A stretch of 64,000 nucleotides of DNA, taken from positions 52,356,883 through 52,420,882 of the forward strand of contig CM067298.1 of the NCBI GenBank assembly GCA_034231615.1, read 5' to 3'. The stretch's first letter is position 1. Each line of letters starts with the position of its first letter. A model generated the notes under the pieces. That model searched no databases. It was not told the origin of the DNA and worked only from the letters and a program-made list of their open reading frames with translations. The DNA is from Meghimatium bilineatum. Lineage: Eukaryota > Mollusca > Gastropoda > Stylommatophora > Philomycidae. Shown piece by piece: positions 21,600-32,989 of this stretch. The position numbers and the translations under genes were made by a program.

Positions 21600-21790
21600 T
21601 AATGCTCAAAAAGCATAACTATAGAGACAAGATGGATACAAAGCCAGGGGAAGACCTTGCAAACGATGGATTACATAAATAAAAGAGTCAATTAAAACAA
21701 ACATATATGAAGCACACAAAAAAGCTACCTCCAAAGAATTCTTCTACCTCTAACGCTGTAAAGCATAAAGGGGTATAAAGCGAAAAGAAA
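21600..21790 (+). pseudogene. LINE G C-terminal remnant
   Basis: The plus strand reads IKESIKTNIYEAHKKATSKE, comparable to the end of the better copy at 49797-50180 (IKETTNSTIYSAHHLQRT). The preceding GRPCKRW-like sequence is present in part (GEDLANDGL frame-shifted). Ends shortly after. Confidence 0.5.
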
Positions 21791-21923
21791 AAAGGAAATA
21801 TGTTACCCATAAGTTGAAATGAGTTATGTCATAAATCACACGACTGCCATAATATTGACACCGTCCATTTTAGATGCTTCAAAGCATGGACTGAGTCCAG
21901 TACAACAACTGAATTAGTAAATA

Positions 21924-22097
21924 CAGTGGAATTCCGTTATAACAACTTGGTCGGGACCAACAAAATATTTATGTAATAATAGATATTGCTATAAACCATA
22001 CAAATAATATAGAATAAATATAATTGGGGATTTTGAAAATTGTTATATTAATTAAGAAATTTGGTAGAAAATAATGCGCTATAAAGGGATTCCACTG
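21924..22097. mobile_element. pogo/Tigger-like MITE, 174 bp
   Basis: The left end CAGTGGAATTCCGTTATAAC and the right end CTATAAAGGGATTCCACTG form an inverted repeat, flanked by TA on both sides (21922-21923 and 22098-22099). TA duplication and a CAGTGGAA terminus are characteristic of pogo/Tigger Tc1-mariner elements. A sibling lies 300 bp away. Confidence 0.85.
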
Positions 22098-22397
22098 TAT
22101 AGTCTTAGTGTCATTTTGAGGTGATTGTAACCTTAAATTCCATGCAGTTTACCAGTGTGCTCGACTATGCTTGTGAAGCAATTATCAACAATTAATGACA
22201 CATTGACTGACTAAAGTTTATGTAATATTTTGTAAAAATAAACTAAAAAACGTTCATATTCTCACAAAATAACGCAAGATCCTCAGGCCTGACATAAAAT
22301 GCTAAGATCTGGAGAGAAAAACCCAAGAGTGGCAACAGTAATCATGTGTATAGCTTTCTCATTGAAGAGCAGTCATGTAATAAACTGCTAAAATTTA

Positions 22398-22575
22398 CAG
22401 TCACATCCAATTATAACAACTTGGTCTGGACAAAATATGTATGTAATAGGGGCCTAACAGAAATTCATTATATATACCACAAACAGTAGAGAATAAAAAT
22501 AATTGGGGATTTTAAAAAGTGTTGTTATTAGGGGAAATTTGTTATAAAATGATGCTTTATAAAGGGATTCCACAT
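22398..22575. mobile_element. pogo/Tigger-like MITE, second copy, 178 bp
   Basis: Same family and orientation as 21924-22097: shared ATTATAACAACTTGGTC, AATTGGGGATTTT and TATAAAGGGATTCCAC. Termini are diverged (CAGTCACAT, CCACAT), flanked by TA. The two copies are separate insertions or a small duplication. Confidence 0.8.
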
Positions 22576-22896
22576 TATTAAAATATAAAAATCACAAAGA
22601 TTTTGTAGCATAATCAGTACTAATATATACTCATGTTAACACTAAAGCACACTGGAATTTTGTTTGAACAAAGAGGGGGGGGGGAGTGTACAATACATGC
22701 TTGATGCTTAAGAAATTGGTAAAAAAAATATGCTATAATGATATAACCGAGGTAAGATAGGGAGAAAAAAAGAAATAGTGGATAAGAGGAATAAATAGTC
22801 TTAGAACAGACAATCCATCCCACACCTGCACATGACAGATTATGCAATTGGGGAGGGAAAGATATAGTTATAGGGCCTATGAAATAGATTGTGTCA

Positions 22897-23640
22897 TGTG
22901 ACACATTCTTTCCAGAACGTTGTCTTCCAATGAATTCTCTGAACCCCTCCCTGTCTTGAGCGATGTGGCTTGCATTTTCCAACGATGTATTCATGTTATC
23001 TTTAATGTCATCAGTCCATCGTCTTCTTGGTCTGCCCTTTCCTCTCTTCCCAGGTACTCTGCCCTCCATTATTTGTTTTTCTAAACAGTTGTGTCTCTTG
23101 TCTCTTTATATGACCAAACAGGTGTATTTTTCTTTTTGTAATAGTGTTTAGTAACCAACACTCTGGAATCTTCAATGTGTTTATAATATCTGAGTTTCTC
23201 TTCTTTTCTTCCATGATATTCTAAGTATCTTTCTGTAGCATTTCATCTCAAAGGCATTGATCTTCTTTGCTGCTGTTTTACTTAGGGTCCATGTTTTGCA
23301 GCCGTATGTTGCAACAGGAAAAAAAAAAGTTTGTAACATTAGCAATGTCATTTCTATTTTGTTGTTTTTCCATGTTTTTCAACCGTGTTATTTTACAATA
23401 AGCCATTGTCAATATCTTCCTTATTTCTACCATGCAGTTGCATCGTTAATCTTTACTCCTAAGTATTCAAATTTATCCGCACATTCCATCTCAGTATTGT
23501 CTTTTCTGATTTTTAGTTATTGTGATCTTATATCTGTTGACATGATTATTGTTTTTTTAGTGTTTAAATACAAGTTTTGTGATCCACTATATTTCTTTGT
23601 GTTCTTGATTAGTTGTTCCAATCCCTTTATATCATTTGAA
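22897..23640 (-). pseudogene. LINE D 3' half
   Basis: Minus strand: KKRNSDIINTLKIPECWLLN, TITKRKIHLFGHIKRQE, then (frame-shifted) EGRVPGKRGKGRPRRRW, TDDIKDNMNTSLENASHIAQ, DREGFREFIGRQRSGKNVSH. It is the clearest LINE D C-terminus in the window. Upstream, degenerate RT-thumb sequence runs to about 23640. It ends at the LINE D terminus at 22897. Confidence 0.8.
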
Positions 23641-24590
23641 AGAAGCACTGATTATTTCATAAAAAACAGTTTAACAACAACAAAAACTATTAACTCATAT
23701 ACTGAAATACATTTTACAAACAATAACCTCATTGTGTCAGATTGCTTTATTTTAATTTTACACCTGCTGTGTTTATTTCCTGCATTCATTTGTTTCAGGT
23801 GTCTAATGTTTCAGAAAGGTGTTTTGGTCGATTTTTTAACTCATGTTGTCCTTTGTAGACATATCATACATCATATTTAATTTCCAGTCATCATTGTAGG
23901 CCTACATGAAAAAGTGCAACAATATTTCTCCATCACACACCACTCTACGGTACTATAAGGCCTAAATAAAAGTTGTTTGTGATATACCTGTTTAGCAGGT
24001 GTTAAATATACACAAACACACATAATTCACATAAATACTTACACGTATTATATATTTTCTAAACTGTGCCATAATGTAGACCTATGTGTGTCAAACACCA
24101 ATTGTTCAGTGTTATATTCTCTGTTGAAACCTAAATGAATGTGACGAGTGAAAATATCACTAGTTTTGATACTGTTTCTTTGCCAGACATAGACTGCCGG
24201 TGTAATCTATTAGCACACTATTTACTTGGAACACAATAAAAACAGATCGTCATTCCGCCAGACTGTTATGACAAAAAAAATCTGTCATGCCGTTTGACAT
24301 CGTAGTGTCGTCCGCAAACATCAACAACACAGGCTAAGCTGGTGCAACTTGTCATGTATAAACACGGTTCGTAAATAATTGCTAGTCACGCGCAGGTTGT
24401 TACATAAGATTAAGTGGGAACATGTTGTGTTTGAGTGCTCTCCTGTGCTGCTTGAGAGTTTGGCACATTTATTTGTTGGTTTTTGTGGGGGTGGGGGGAG
24501 GTTTAATGACCAATAAGAATCCTACTCCTTAATACATACAGCTAAAAGCAAAGATGTGTCTATGACTGAAAGGGTTACATGGTCAAATAT
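23641..24590. other. Repeat-poor stretch, possible upstream promoter region of TMEM106
   Basis: From about 24160 to 24430 the sequence is less AT-rich and contains several CpGs (CATCGTAGTGTCGTCCGC, GTCACGCGCAGG). A 5' UTR exon of TMEM106 must lie upstream of 19737, and this is the nearest repeat-free candidate, but no transcription start or donor can be called from sequence alone. Confidence 0.2.
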
Positions 24591-24621
24591 GTTTATATAT
24601 ATATATATATATATTCATTCA

Positions 24622-24871
24622 TTCATTTTCCTTTTGCGCTGAAGTTAGCCATAGGTCAGATCTCTCCAATTCTGTCTGTTCAAAGCTATTCTGTGCAGTT
24701 CTTGAATAGTATGAATATTGGTTGTTTTACTTTCTCTAAGTATTATTCTTCTGAGTATTTCTTTTGGTCTACCCCTTGCTCTTTTGCCTGTAGGTATCCA
24801 TTCAAGAGATTGGTGATGTATTCTGTTGGTGTCTGCGCGTAGGACATGCCCGATGTAGGACCAACGGCGTT

Positions 24872-24872
<1 letters not shown>
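24622..24872 (-). pseudogene. LINE C C-terminal remnant
   Basis: Minus strand: RRWSYIGHVLRADTNRIHHQ, SLEWIPTGKRARGRPKE, ILRRIILRESKTTNIHTIQE, LHRIALNRQNWRDLTYG. It matches the C-terminal half of the 10060-10660 copy. It is flanked by TA arrays on both sides, so insertion next to, or expansion of, TA repeats is likely. Confidence 0.75.
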
Positions 24873-24909
<37 letters not shown>

Positions 24910-24912
24910 ATA
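24872..24912. repeat. TA microsatellite abutting assembly gap
   Basis: A run of TA dinucleotides runs into the N block; a shorter TA run lies at 24594-24616. Confidence 0.95.
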
Positions 24913-25012
24913 NNNNNNNNNNNNNNNNNNNNNNNNNNNNNNNNNNNNNNNNNNNNNNNNNNNNNNNNNNNNNNNNNNNNNNNNNNNNNNNNNNNNNNNN
25001 NNNNNNNNNNNN
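24913..25012. other. Assembly gap, exactly 100 N
   Basis: The run is exactly 100 N, the conventional placeholder for a gap of unknown size. It adjoins a TA array, the likely cause of the assembly break. Confidence 0.98.
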
Positions 25013-25204
25013 AATCATAAAATTCTACCGTGAAATACTTAATGACCATAGCATTTATTTTTGTTTGATCAGAATAGTAAACAGTCCACACTAAACGGGT
25101 AATAGATTATGCGATAAAGCTAGTTTCAGGAAACAAACTGAAACTGAAGATGGATATCTGTATAAATTTATAGTCGATCCAATAAAAAAATATTAATTAT
25201 AGTC

Positions 25205-25420
25205 GATTCGAATAAAATAGAGATGTATGCAGATGTACAAGAACAATTGTTTTCAATAGTGAAACGACGAAAACTGGCATGGTTTGGTCATGTATGCAGA
25301 TACGATTTCTTGTCCAAAAATCATACTGCAAGGAACCGTCGTAAGATGGAGAAGCAGAGGACAAATAAAGACATGGACAATAACTAACCAGAACATTGCA
25401 AAATAAACACGCATGCGATT
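25205..25420 (+). pseudogene. LINE C-terminal remnant
   Basis: Plus strand: VKRRKLAWFGHVCRYDFLSK then RRKMEKQRTNKDM, the WFGHV-R-D block and basic stretch seen at the end of RT-containing LINE ORFs. Short and broken. Confidence 0.55.
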
Positions 25421-25654
25421 AACTGAACGTTTCTCCCCACAATCATGTTTAATCTATAATTCAACAAGACGAACCTCTCGATGTTCCGAAACTCTCAGTG
25501 ACAAGTGCTTTTATCAGTGTTCATTGATTATGGGCTGCATGCCACATATTTTGTTATGGTCAATACGACAGAATGTAAACGATTGAAATCAGTATGTACC
25601 GCCTTCATATGGCTAATTTTCATAGAAAATATCATAGTATCACCAAACGTATAT

Positions 25655-25876
<222 letters not shown>

Positions 25877-26074
25877 CAATCACTTCCGGGATAATGGCGC
25901 GAAGCGACAGCTGTGTTAGTTCTTGTAACCGCAAATGTACATCCAGTTCAATGTTCAGGAATCTTCACATGGAATATATGGTGTACATCTGTTTGTATTA
26001 GAGATAGTGGTGTAGCCATGTGCATTTCCTGTTACAAACAAGGATACATGATTAGCAAATCGTCAGTGACAACA

Positions 26075-27356
26075 AAATGGCTCGCAGTAAAATGGAAAGC
26101 CTAGAACCATACATCCTAACATCCAAAATTGAAGACGCAATCAGGCCATTGGCACTAGACACAATCCTAGAAAAAGAGAGACTTATGGTGTGTGGTGACT
26201 TCAACCGCCACTCTCAGAGTTAGGGCTACTATCACATGGACAAGAGAGGTGAGGAACTTGAGAGCTGGCAGGATGAAAATAAGCACATACTTATTAACCA
26301 GCCAGCAGACTCACCAACCTTCTACTCGAGAGCATGGCAGACCAGACCTGGCATTCCACTTATCAGGTCTTGAATGGAACATCACACCTGTAGTTGAAAA
26401 GCAGCTTGGAGTTAGTGACCACAAACCAGAATTTTTAGAAATCCACAATGAATTCAAGGATATCAGCACAATCACTTGGTGAAACTATAAGCATATGTAC
26501 CAGCATTTAACCAGTGCTCTTGCTAAGGACATAAACGTGGGCAAAGACAGAAATAGAGTAGTGAGTGAACTTAATAGATGCATACTACATGCTGCTAGTA
26601 AAACCATACCGGGGGGGGGGGGGAGGCACACACAAACTACAAACCCGATTGGAATGATGAACTGGAGAAGCTGCAAAATGTGATAGAAACATCTAGGCAG
26701 CAGGCAAAGCACAGATCCAGCCAAGAACATCACAACAAATATCAGCAAAGACTAAATTTTAAAAAGAGCCAAGTTAGAAGCCAGACGGAGCAGCTGGAAA
26801 GAAAAAACAGAATCGCTGAACCTTAAAAGAGACATTAGAAAATTATGGAAACTGGTAAAGCAACTAAATGATGAAGGTACAAGGAGAAATACAAGGATCA
26901 CACTTTATAAAGATAGAAACATTATAACAGGTAAACATGCAGCCGATTACTTTGCAGAAGACAAGAACATCAAAGTTAGCCCAGACAAACAATAGGAGAT
27001 TCGAGAGAACCAGCAAAACATTGGACAAGACGAACCAATACTTGAAGTCATTGAGGCACCAATCACACTGAAATAATGGATCATGTAATATTCAAATTGA
27101 AAACAAAAAATCCACAGCAGGTGATAGTGTCCAATGAAATGATTGAAAACCTGGGAACTGCAGCAAGAGAAAAGCTACTGCAGATCTTCGATACAAGCTG
27201 GACCACAGGTAATGTTCCTCGGGCATGGTGGGAAGCAATAATGACACCACTCCACAAATCAGGAAAGATGACAACAGTCTCCAATTACAGGCCCATCAGC
27301 CTCACAAGATATTTATGCAAAACAATGGAATGGATTTTAAATCTTAGCATGCAGTA
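26075..27356 (+). pseudogene. LINE A: endonuclease, linker and RT start
   Basis: Plus strand in broken frames: RLMVCGDFNRHSQ (endonuclease D-N motif), LGVSDHKPEFLE (S-D-H motif), YKPDWNDELEKLQNVIETSR linker, then an open stretch 27076-27350 with WTTGNVPRAWWEAIMTPLHK and VSNYRPISLTRYLCKTME, the first RT motifs. Several stop codons and frameshifts. This is the 5' part of the element resumed at 29248 and 31122. Confidence 0.85.
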
Positions 27357-27770
27357 TATATCAAGTGACATACTCTTTCCAGAACGTTGTCTTCGTCGTG
27401 GATACTCTGAACGCCTCTGTTCCGGGCAAGCAGGCCTGCATTGGCCAAAGACGTGCATACATTATTCGATGTCGCTGGTCCACCGTCTTCTTGGTCTTCC
27501 CCCTCTCCTTCCTGCCACTCTGCCCTCTAGAATCAGCCTTTCGATGCCATCATGTCGCTTTAAGTATCCAAAATACTGTAGCTTCTTTCTCATGATGGTA
27601 TTTAGAAGCCACCCTTCGTTTAGTTTCAGTAATTTCACAATTTCAATGTTCTTCTATTTCTCTGTCCATGATATTCGTAGGATCTTCTGTGGTACTTCAA
27701 TTCAAATGAATTTATTCTTTTGGATATTGTCTAATGTATCTATTTTGAATTTCTAGGCACATTACTCCCG
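27357..27770 (-). pseudogene. LINE D 3' end inserted in LINE A
   Basis: Minus strand: VPQKILRISWTEK, LNEGWLLNTIMRKKLQYFGY, LKRHDGIERLILEGRVAG, RRGRPRRRWTSDI. It ends at plus-strand TCAAGTGACATACTCTTTCC. It lies between the first RT motifs of LINE A and the later ones. Confidence 0.8.
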
Positions 27771-27992
27771 TAGGTTGCCGTTTCTTTCGGGAGGAAAATC
27801 CGTTGATTGAACGCCGTAAGGAAAACACATTAATTTTCGTCGGCCATTTTGGCAGAAGTGGTACCTTGAAAGTGAAAGCTTTCTGGTATCGCAGCAAGCA
27901 GGCTTCAGGTAGTGCTTCTCTACTGAAGATCAGACCACCTACCTCTTCTAAGATATTGAGGACGCCTTCCAGGATTAGAAACTGGTACCATA
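27771..27992. other. Unassigned segment within the nested stack
   Basis: GC-richer than its surroundings, with open frames on both strands but no recognised motif. It may belong to LINE D or to another insertion lying left of the transposon at 27993. Confidence 0.3.
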
Positions 27993-28384
27993 GTGCGTTT
28001 CAAAATAGTTACCCGCACATTCACTTTTATATATCAATAACCAGTTAGCGGAATTTAATGAGATTTTGCATAGCAATTTAAATACCCGGATGACATAAGG
28101 AATTTATAAATTTTATTTCACCAGGTGTTGCCATTTGCACGAGGCGGCATATTCATTTGATGTTTGTTAATGCGTGACTTCTATAGTGACAGAAGAAATT
28201 AATTGTACAGTAATTTGTCAAAATAGATTATGAGGATTATATGTGGCATATGTGTAATGCAAATTTTCTGGGCTTGTTATAGAATTGTTTACAACTAAAT
28301 AAGTGTATTGGTAAATGCACAGGAAATGGTCTTTGAAAATCAATTTTTTGCATGTTTCATAAAAGTGCTTAACTTGATTTTTTA

Positions 28385-28470
28385 TACTTTATTCTTTATC
28401 AGAAACAAGCATCACAACAATGGGGGCTTTCCCATAAATGTTCTGCTCTCCATCCTCTCAATCATCGTAA
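28385..28470 (-). repeat. LINE I 3' terminus fragment inside the transposon
   Basis: The minus strand reads TTTATGGGAAAGCCCCCATT then GTTGTGATGCTTGTTTC and AAAGAATA, matching the LINE I 3' end at 39540-39590 and 61500-61560 (ATGGGAA-GCCCCCAGTGCTG, then AATCAAGAATCA). Confidence 0.6.
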
Positions 28471-28534
28471 GGTGAATAAATTCAGTGTCCCAGTCAGCTT
28501 TAGTTAGAAGTTCTTCGAGTTCTTCCAGTTAATT

Positions 28535-28780
28535 CTTCCACGCATTTGTCTGACTTCACGTAAATACTTGCTTCTAATGACTACGATACATGGTTGCTCA
28601 CAAAACATGTTTCTTCCTCCTGCATATTTTCGGAAAGTGAATCCTGCTCCTCGTACAACCTCTACATTGTGTTTTTTGATACACCAATGCCGTTATTCTT
28701 TTTGTAATGTCACATTCACTTTCAAATCAAACATTCTGCAAATGTCTCTTCTAATAAGAACTTTGTCAAAATTGTCTAAA
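28535..28780 (-). pseudogene. IS630/Tc1-type DDE transposase N-terminal fragment
   Basis: Minus strand: DFDKVLIRRDICRMFDLKVN, then after one stop VRGAGFTFRKYAGGRNMFCE, QPCIVVIRSKYLREVRQMR. The patterns D.ID...I+R.I, GF.++K....+..ERPDIV and YLR.+ are those of invertebrate IS630/Tc1-like transposases just before the first catalytic Asp. The catalytic part is missing, replaced by LINE I-derived sequence. Confidence 0.6.
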
Positions 28781-29247
28781 AATAGTCATCCGACCTACCT
28801 CCTTCATTTAAACATTTGTCCTCACTCTCTTTGATCCATCTTTTCAATGAACATTTATTTAAATTCAAAATGTCCAATAATTATCTGTTTCTCGGATTAT
28901 TAATATAGTAATACAGCTGTTCACGTTTAGACTCCCGACAAAAATATTTATAATCTTTACAGAAATATTCTGAAGTGTTACGAATTGAGTTTTCAAACTC
29001 ATCTTCGATAAATGTCTTACAATGCCCTAGATCGACACATTTGACTCAAATTTACGTTAAAATCGTAACACAAACATTTTTAGTATTTGTATGCATATAT
29101 TATATAGACAAATTGTACATTTTTGGTTCAGTTGTGCTGCAAATATTTATCATTATGTCGTTACATTTTTAAAAATTTCTTAACATTTCATGCATATATG
29201 TAAAATAGCTGCAAAATTTTTAGAGTGGCGTGTATTTTGAAACGCAC

Positions 29248-30088
29248 TATAGCAGCATGGATAGACCTCAGGAAAGCATTTCACAATGTTTAGAAAAAAG
29301 GACTCTTAAAGAAATTTGCAGGGTTAACTCTAGAATGTACAAATGGATAAAAGCATATCTTCAAATTATAAAAGAACAGAGATACAATTGGATGGTCACA
29401 AGAGCAAGAACGTCCTAATGCGTTATGGAGTCCCTCAGGGAAGAGACCTGTCACCCACACTTTTCGTGGTTTACATCAATGACCTAGTTGCCGAACAACC
29501 ACATGTGATCAAAGTGGTAATGTATACTGACGACCTGGTGATCTGGTACACGAAAGAATAATCAGTGATCACTAAACAAATACGAAGAGCTATTGATGCC
29601 TTAACCCTATTGGCAAATATAAGTTGCGTCAGCATTATCACAGAAAAGGGCAGCAATGCACTCTTTACCCTCTCGCCAAAACAAAAAGCAGGTGTTATCA
29701 AGATAGATGGAGAACTTTTGAAAGAAGACAACCTACACCCGAGTTACTTTTGATAAGCTGATATGGAATCAACACATAAACAAAGCAACAACAAAAGCCA
29801 GAAAGAATTTAGCTATCCTGATGAAACTAAGTAGAACCACATGGGAAGACAGCGGGAATGTAATCCGTAAAGTTTACCAGCAGGGTATAAGACCAGACGT
29901 GGAATATGGTTCAGCTGCGCTGTGTCCTGTATCAAACACCACATTAAAGGATCCAGATAAAGTGCAAAACCAGGAAAATTGAATAATGTTGGGAGCAATG
30001 AAATCAACACCTATAGTAGAGATACATAAAATGGGGAGAACGCAAACACATGGCGAACGCCGAGACATAAAAGTACTAATACAAGCAA
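29248..30088 (+). pseudogene. LINE A: RT palm and thumb
   Basis: Plus strand: WIDLRKAFHNV (RT motif A), KNVLMRYGVPQGRDLSPTLF (motif B), VYINDLVAEQPHVIKV, VMYTDDLVIWYTKE (motif C; YTDD where most have YADD), then ALFTLSPKQKAGVIKIDGEL and RTQTHGERRDIKVLIQA. Continuous with the intact copy at 47803-49575, at about the same residue order. Stops and frameshifts throughout. Confidence 0.85.
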
Positions 30089-31121
30089 TGTATCTTCCCT
30101 ACAAGCAGGGATCTTCTATTTGCTGATGACTGTGCCCTAAATGCCAACTCTGAGGCTGATCTACAATGTATTATAGACAGATTTTCCAAAGCATGTACCA
30201 ACTTTGGGCTTACCATTAACACAGAGAAAACAGAAGTCATGTTACAGCCAGCACTTGGCTAAAGCTATCTCGAGCCCTTCATAAAGGTAAATGGTGTAGC
30301 ACTGAAAGTTGTGAATAGATTCACATATCTAGGCAGTACGTTATCACAAAATGCCAACGTTGATGATGAAGTGTATACAAGGATCGCCAAAGCAAGCAGT
30401 ACTTTAGGCAGATTGTACGCAAATGTTTGGCGTAGAAATGGCATTAACCTACAGACTAAGCTGAAAGTTTACAGAGCAGTGGTACTTCCAGTGCTGTTAT
30501 ACGCTAGTGAAACATGGACTGTGTATAGACATGTGAAAAAACTCAATAATTTTCATACAAATTGTCTCAGAAAATTTATTAAAATCAGATGGCAAGACAA
30601 GATTCCAGATACCACTGTCCTTGATAGAGCTGGTATCCCAAGCATTGACACGATCCTGATGAAGACACAGATTGGTTGGGCAGGTCATCTGATGCATATG
30701 CCAGACCATCGTCTGCCAAAGATACTTCTCTATGGTGAGCTAGAGAAGGGTATACGATCTCAAGGTGGCCAAAGGAAGCGCTACAAGGACTCGTTAAAGA
30801 ACTCACTGAAAGCCTTTGAAATAGACCACGATACATGGGAAGAACTTGGACAAAATAGATCTACATGGCGTTTTAAAATTAAAAAGAGCGCATCATCTTG
30901 TGAAAAGAAGAGAAATGCAGCAGCTCAACAGCGAAGAGCAGCTAGAAAGACACGGATAGACCAAGATCCGACTACAGTCGTCATTCCATGTCCAAACTGT
31001 CCAAGGACATTTACAGCTCGAATAGGGCTCATTAGCCATCTACCAACTCATAATCTAAAATTGAATTTTCAAAAGTGGATGTAACAAATGGTCATCATCA
31101 CTTGTGATGGACGAACAACAA
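30089..31121 (+). mobile_element. LINE B, 5'-truncated, with a 257-residue open frame
   Basis: It begins in the RT palm (QGSLFADDCALNANSEADLQ) and is open from 30311 to 31084: RFTYLGSTLSQNANVDDEVY, LLYASETWTVYRHVKKLNNF, WQDKIPDTTVLDRAGIPSID, GWAGHLMHMPDHRLPK, then the C2H2 finger CPNCPRTFTARIGLISHLPT ending in H. The 3' UTR has GGTCATCATCACTTGTGATG then GACGAAC. It is inserted between IQA and EKFQCMPSH codons of LINE A, so it is younger. A stop at 30262 separates the FADD segment from the open frame. Confidence 0.88.
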
Positions 31122-32165
31122 CACACGCAGAAAAGTTTCAGTGTATGCCAAGTCATCCAATGAAGGAAAGATTCCAAAATGTAGCAATGGGGCGACTGAA
31201 AAGAAGCAGCTTTATCCACCAAGCTAAACAACTCCGCAGACAACTTACAGATCTAGACCTACCTGAAGTTCATAGACCCATACGGTCTGTATCAGAACAA
31301 ACCCCTTGGAGTGAAAAACATGAAATATCAATATACATTCAGACCCATGTGAAAGGAATACTTACGAAGACGAACAGAACAGAGTGCAACGAAGGGCAGT
31401 CACCCTCAGTTTCCTGGATAAGGAATATCCACAAGACATATGGGCCAGAGTATGCACAGATGGATTAGCACAGAAAGCTGTGAGAAATGGAGATACATGT
31501 GTGTATATAGAATATCCACTAAAGTCTACAGATACGATAAGAACACCAAAATGGAAATTCTGCAATAATTATGATGCAGAAATCCAGGCAATTAGGGTGG
31601 CATCTAAAAAACTGCTGAACTTCAACTCTGGCCCACAGGTCGTGGTATTCCTAACAGATGCAAGGTCAGTACTTCAAGCTCTCCAGTCTGGAAAATTAGC
31701 ATACTTACAAAAACTACTTAATGATGATGAATATCAAAATCTTACAATGAACTGTCGTAACCATGCAGTGGATACCCTCTCACTGTGGAATACCAGGAAC
31801 TGAAAAAGTAGATCAACAGGCTAAGGAAGGTGCTGCCGAAGACCAACCAGATATACTAATCACCTAGTATCAGAAAAAATAGATGATCAAGTCAATAAGA
31901 AAGCCACAAACACCAACACAAGATGTCTATCACATTATGAAAAGAACAGAACAAGTTGTAATTCTACGCCTCAGAACGGGACACAACCGACTCCGCAGTC
32001 ACATGTACACAAAATTCAAGATTGACAATGAATGAAATCCTTTGGCATGTGTACATGCAACACAGAGTTTCAAACATATACTTCAAGAGTGTTCTGAGTA
32101 TGACACGCTGAAGCAGACATATTGGCCAGAGGAAACAACACTGGAATCAAAACTGTATGGAAGCT
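31122..32165 (+). pseudogene. LINE A: connector, RNase H and C-terminus
   Basis: Plus strand: AEKFQCMPSHPMKERFQN, then the RNase H domain in two frames: VCTDGLAQKAVRNGDTCVY, NNYDAEIQAIRVASKKLLN, VVFLTDARSVLQALQSGK, a frame-broken GIPGTEKVDQQAKEG block, and HILQECSEYDTLKQTYWPEE. Colinear with 47886-48990 minus. It ends near 32165. Confidence 0.85.
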
Positions 32166-32959
32166 AAGTGACAGTGAATTTTATTCCGGAGACAGAATTA
32201 CAGATATAGACATGTTTCAAGTGAACAAAAGAAGAGAAGAAATGTCTCTGGCAGATGATAGCTGTACTCAGTGCACCTGTGGTTTTAGAAATAGTTCCAG
32301 ATTGCCTTTTAAAATAAACCAGAGATACACAGACTATATAAATCTATATAATTCAATATAAATAAGACCAGGATTGTAGCAAACCTACCTAAAAATTAAA
32401 AAATTATAAAAAGTTATTCTCCCATTTTCTTGCGCAATTATATCGTTTCCATGAATCATTTGGTGACTTTTTAAAAAAAAAGTTACACCATAAACAGTAC
32501 ATTACAGTACACTTCACTGTACATTATTTATAGCACTCGTGCATGTCTCATAAATGAAAGCTCTGCAAATATGCGAGCAAACTTTCACGCAATTAATTGC
32601 TTGTATATCTTAAATGCTTCAATACAAGCCCACATGGGTCCAATAACAGTAAAATATGCCGGAAGGTGGCAAAATTCGTTTGAGAAGCTGCTTAACTACA
32701 CAAATCATTATCAACATAAATATGGAAAATAATAACACCCACTAATATATTCATTATTCATTAACATTTATAGATCGGGCGGTACATAGATCTTCATTAA
32801 GGGAGGGGGAATGTTTAGTCTTTAAAATAAAAAAAAAGACATTCACCTATTTTTATTGAGAAATTCCTTTTTGTTTAAACAATTTGATGATCTTGCTGTA
32901 AATAATGTTTACGGTGGTAGGGCTGCATTTCAAGTTTTAAAAGTCTTGCTCAGATTTTT
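32166..32959. other. No gene or repeat recognised
   Basis: AT-rich sequence with C and T homopolymers near its right end; nothing further seen. Confidence 0.4.
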
Positions 32960-32989
32960 TTATTTTAACCCCCCCCCCTCCACACACAC

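Larger units (their letters stand above)
27993..29247 (-). mobile_element. Tc1/mariner-superfamily DNA transposon, 1255 bp, TA-flanked
   Basis: The left end GTGCGTTTCAAAATAGTT and the right end TGTATTTTGAAACGCAC are inverted repeats (15 bp identical), each followed by TA. Inside, the minus strand carries a transposase N-terminal fragment, and a LINE I tail has inserted. The right flank resumes LINE A. The element is dead: the transposase is truncated and interrupted. Confidence 0.8.

Noticed and set aside
23257-23880. 207-residue plus-strand frame, the longest near 23 kb, as a membrane protein
   Set aside because: Lies antisense to LINE D, with the same Phe/Ile/Ser-rich composition as other antisense-LINE frames; no domain.
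30311-31084. 257-residue ORF with a C2H2 finger as a host zinc-finger gene
   Set aside because: Other copies at 8.4, 55.4 and 57.3 kb share the same frame, finger and 3' UTR; it is the end of a LINE ORF.
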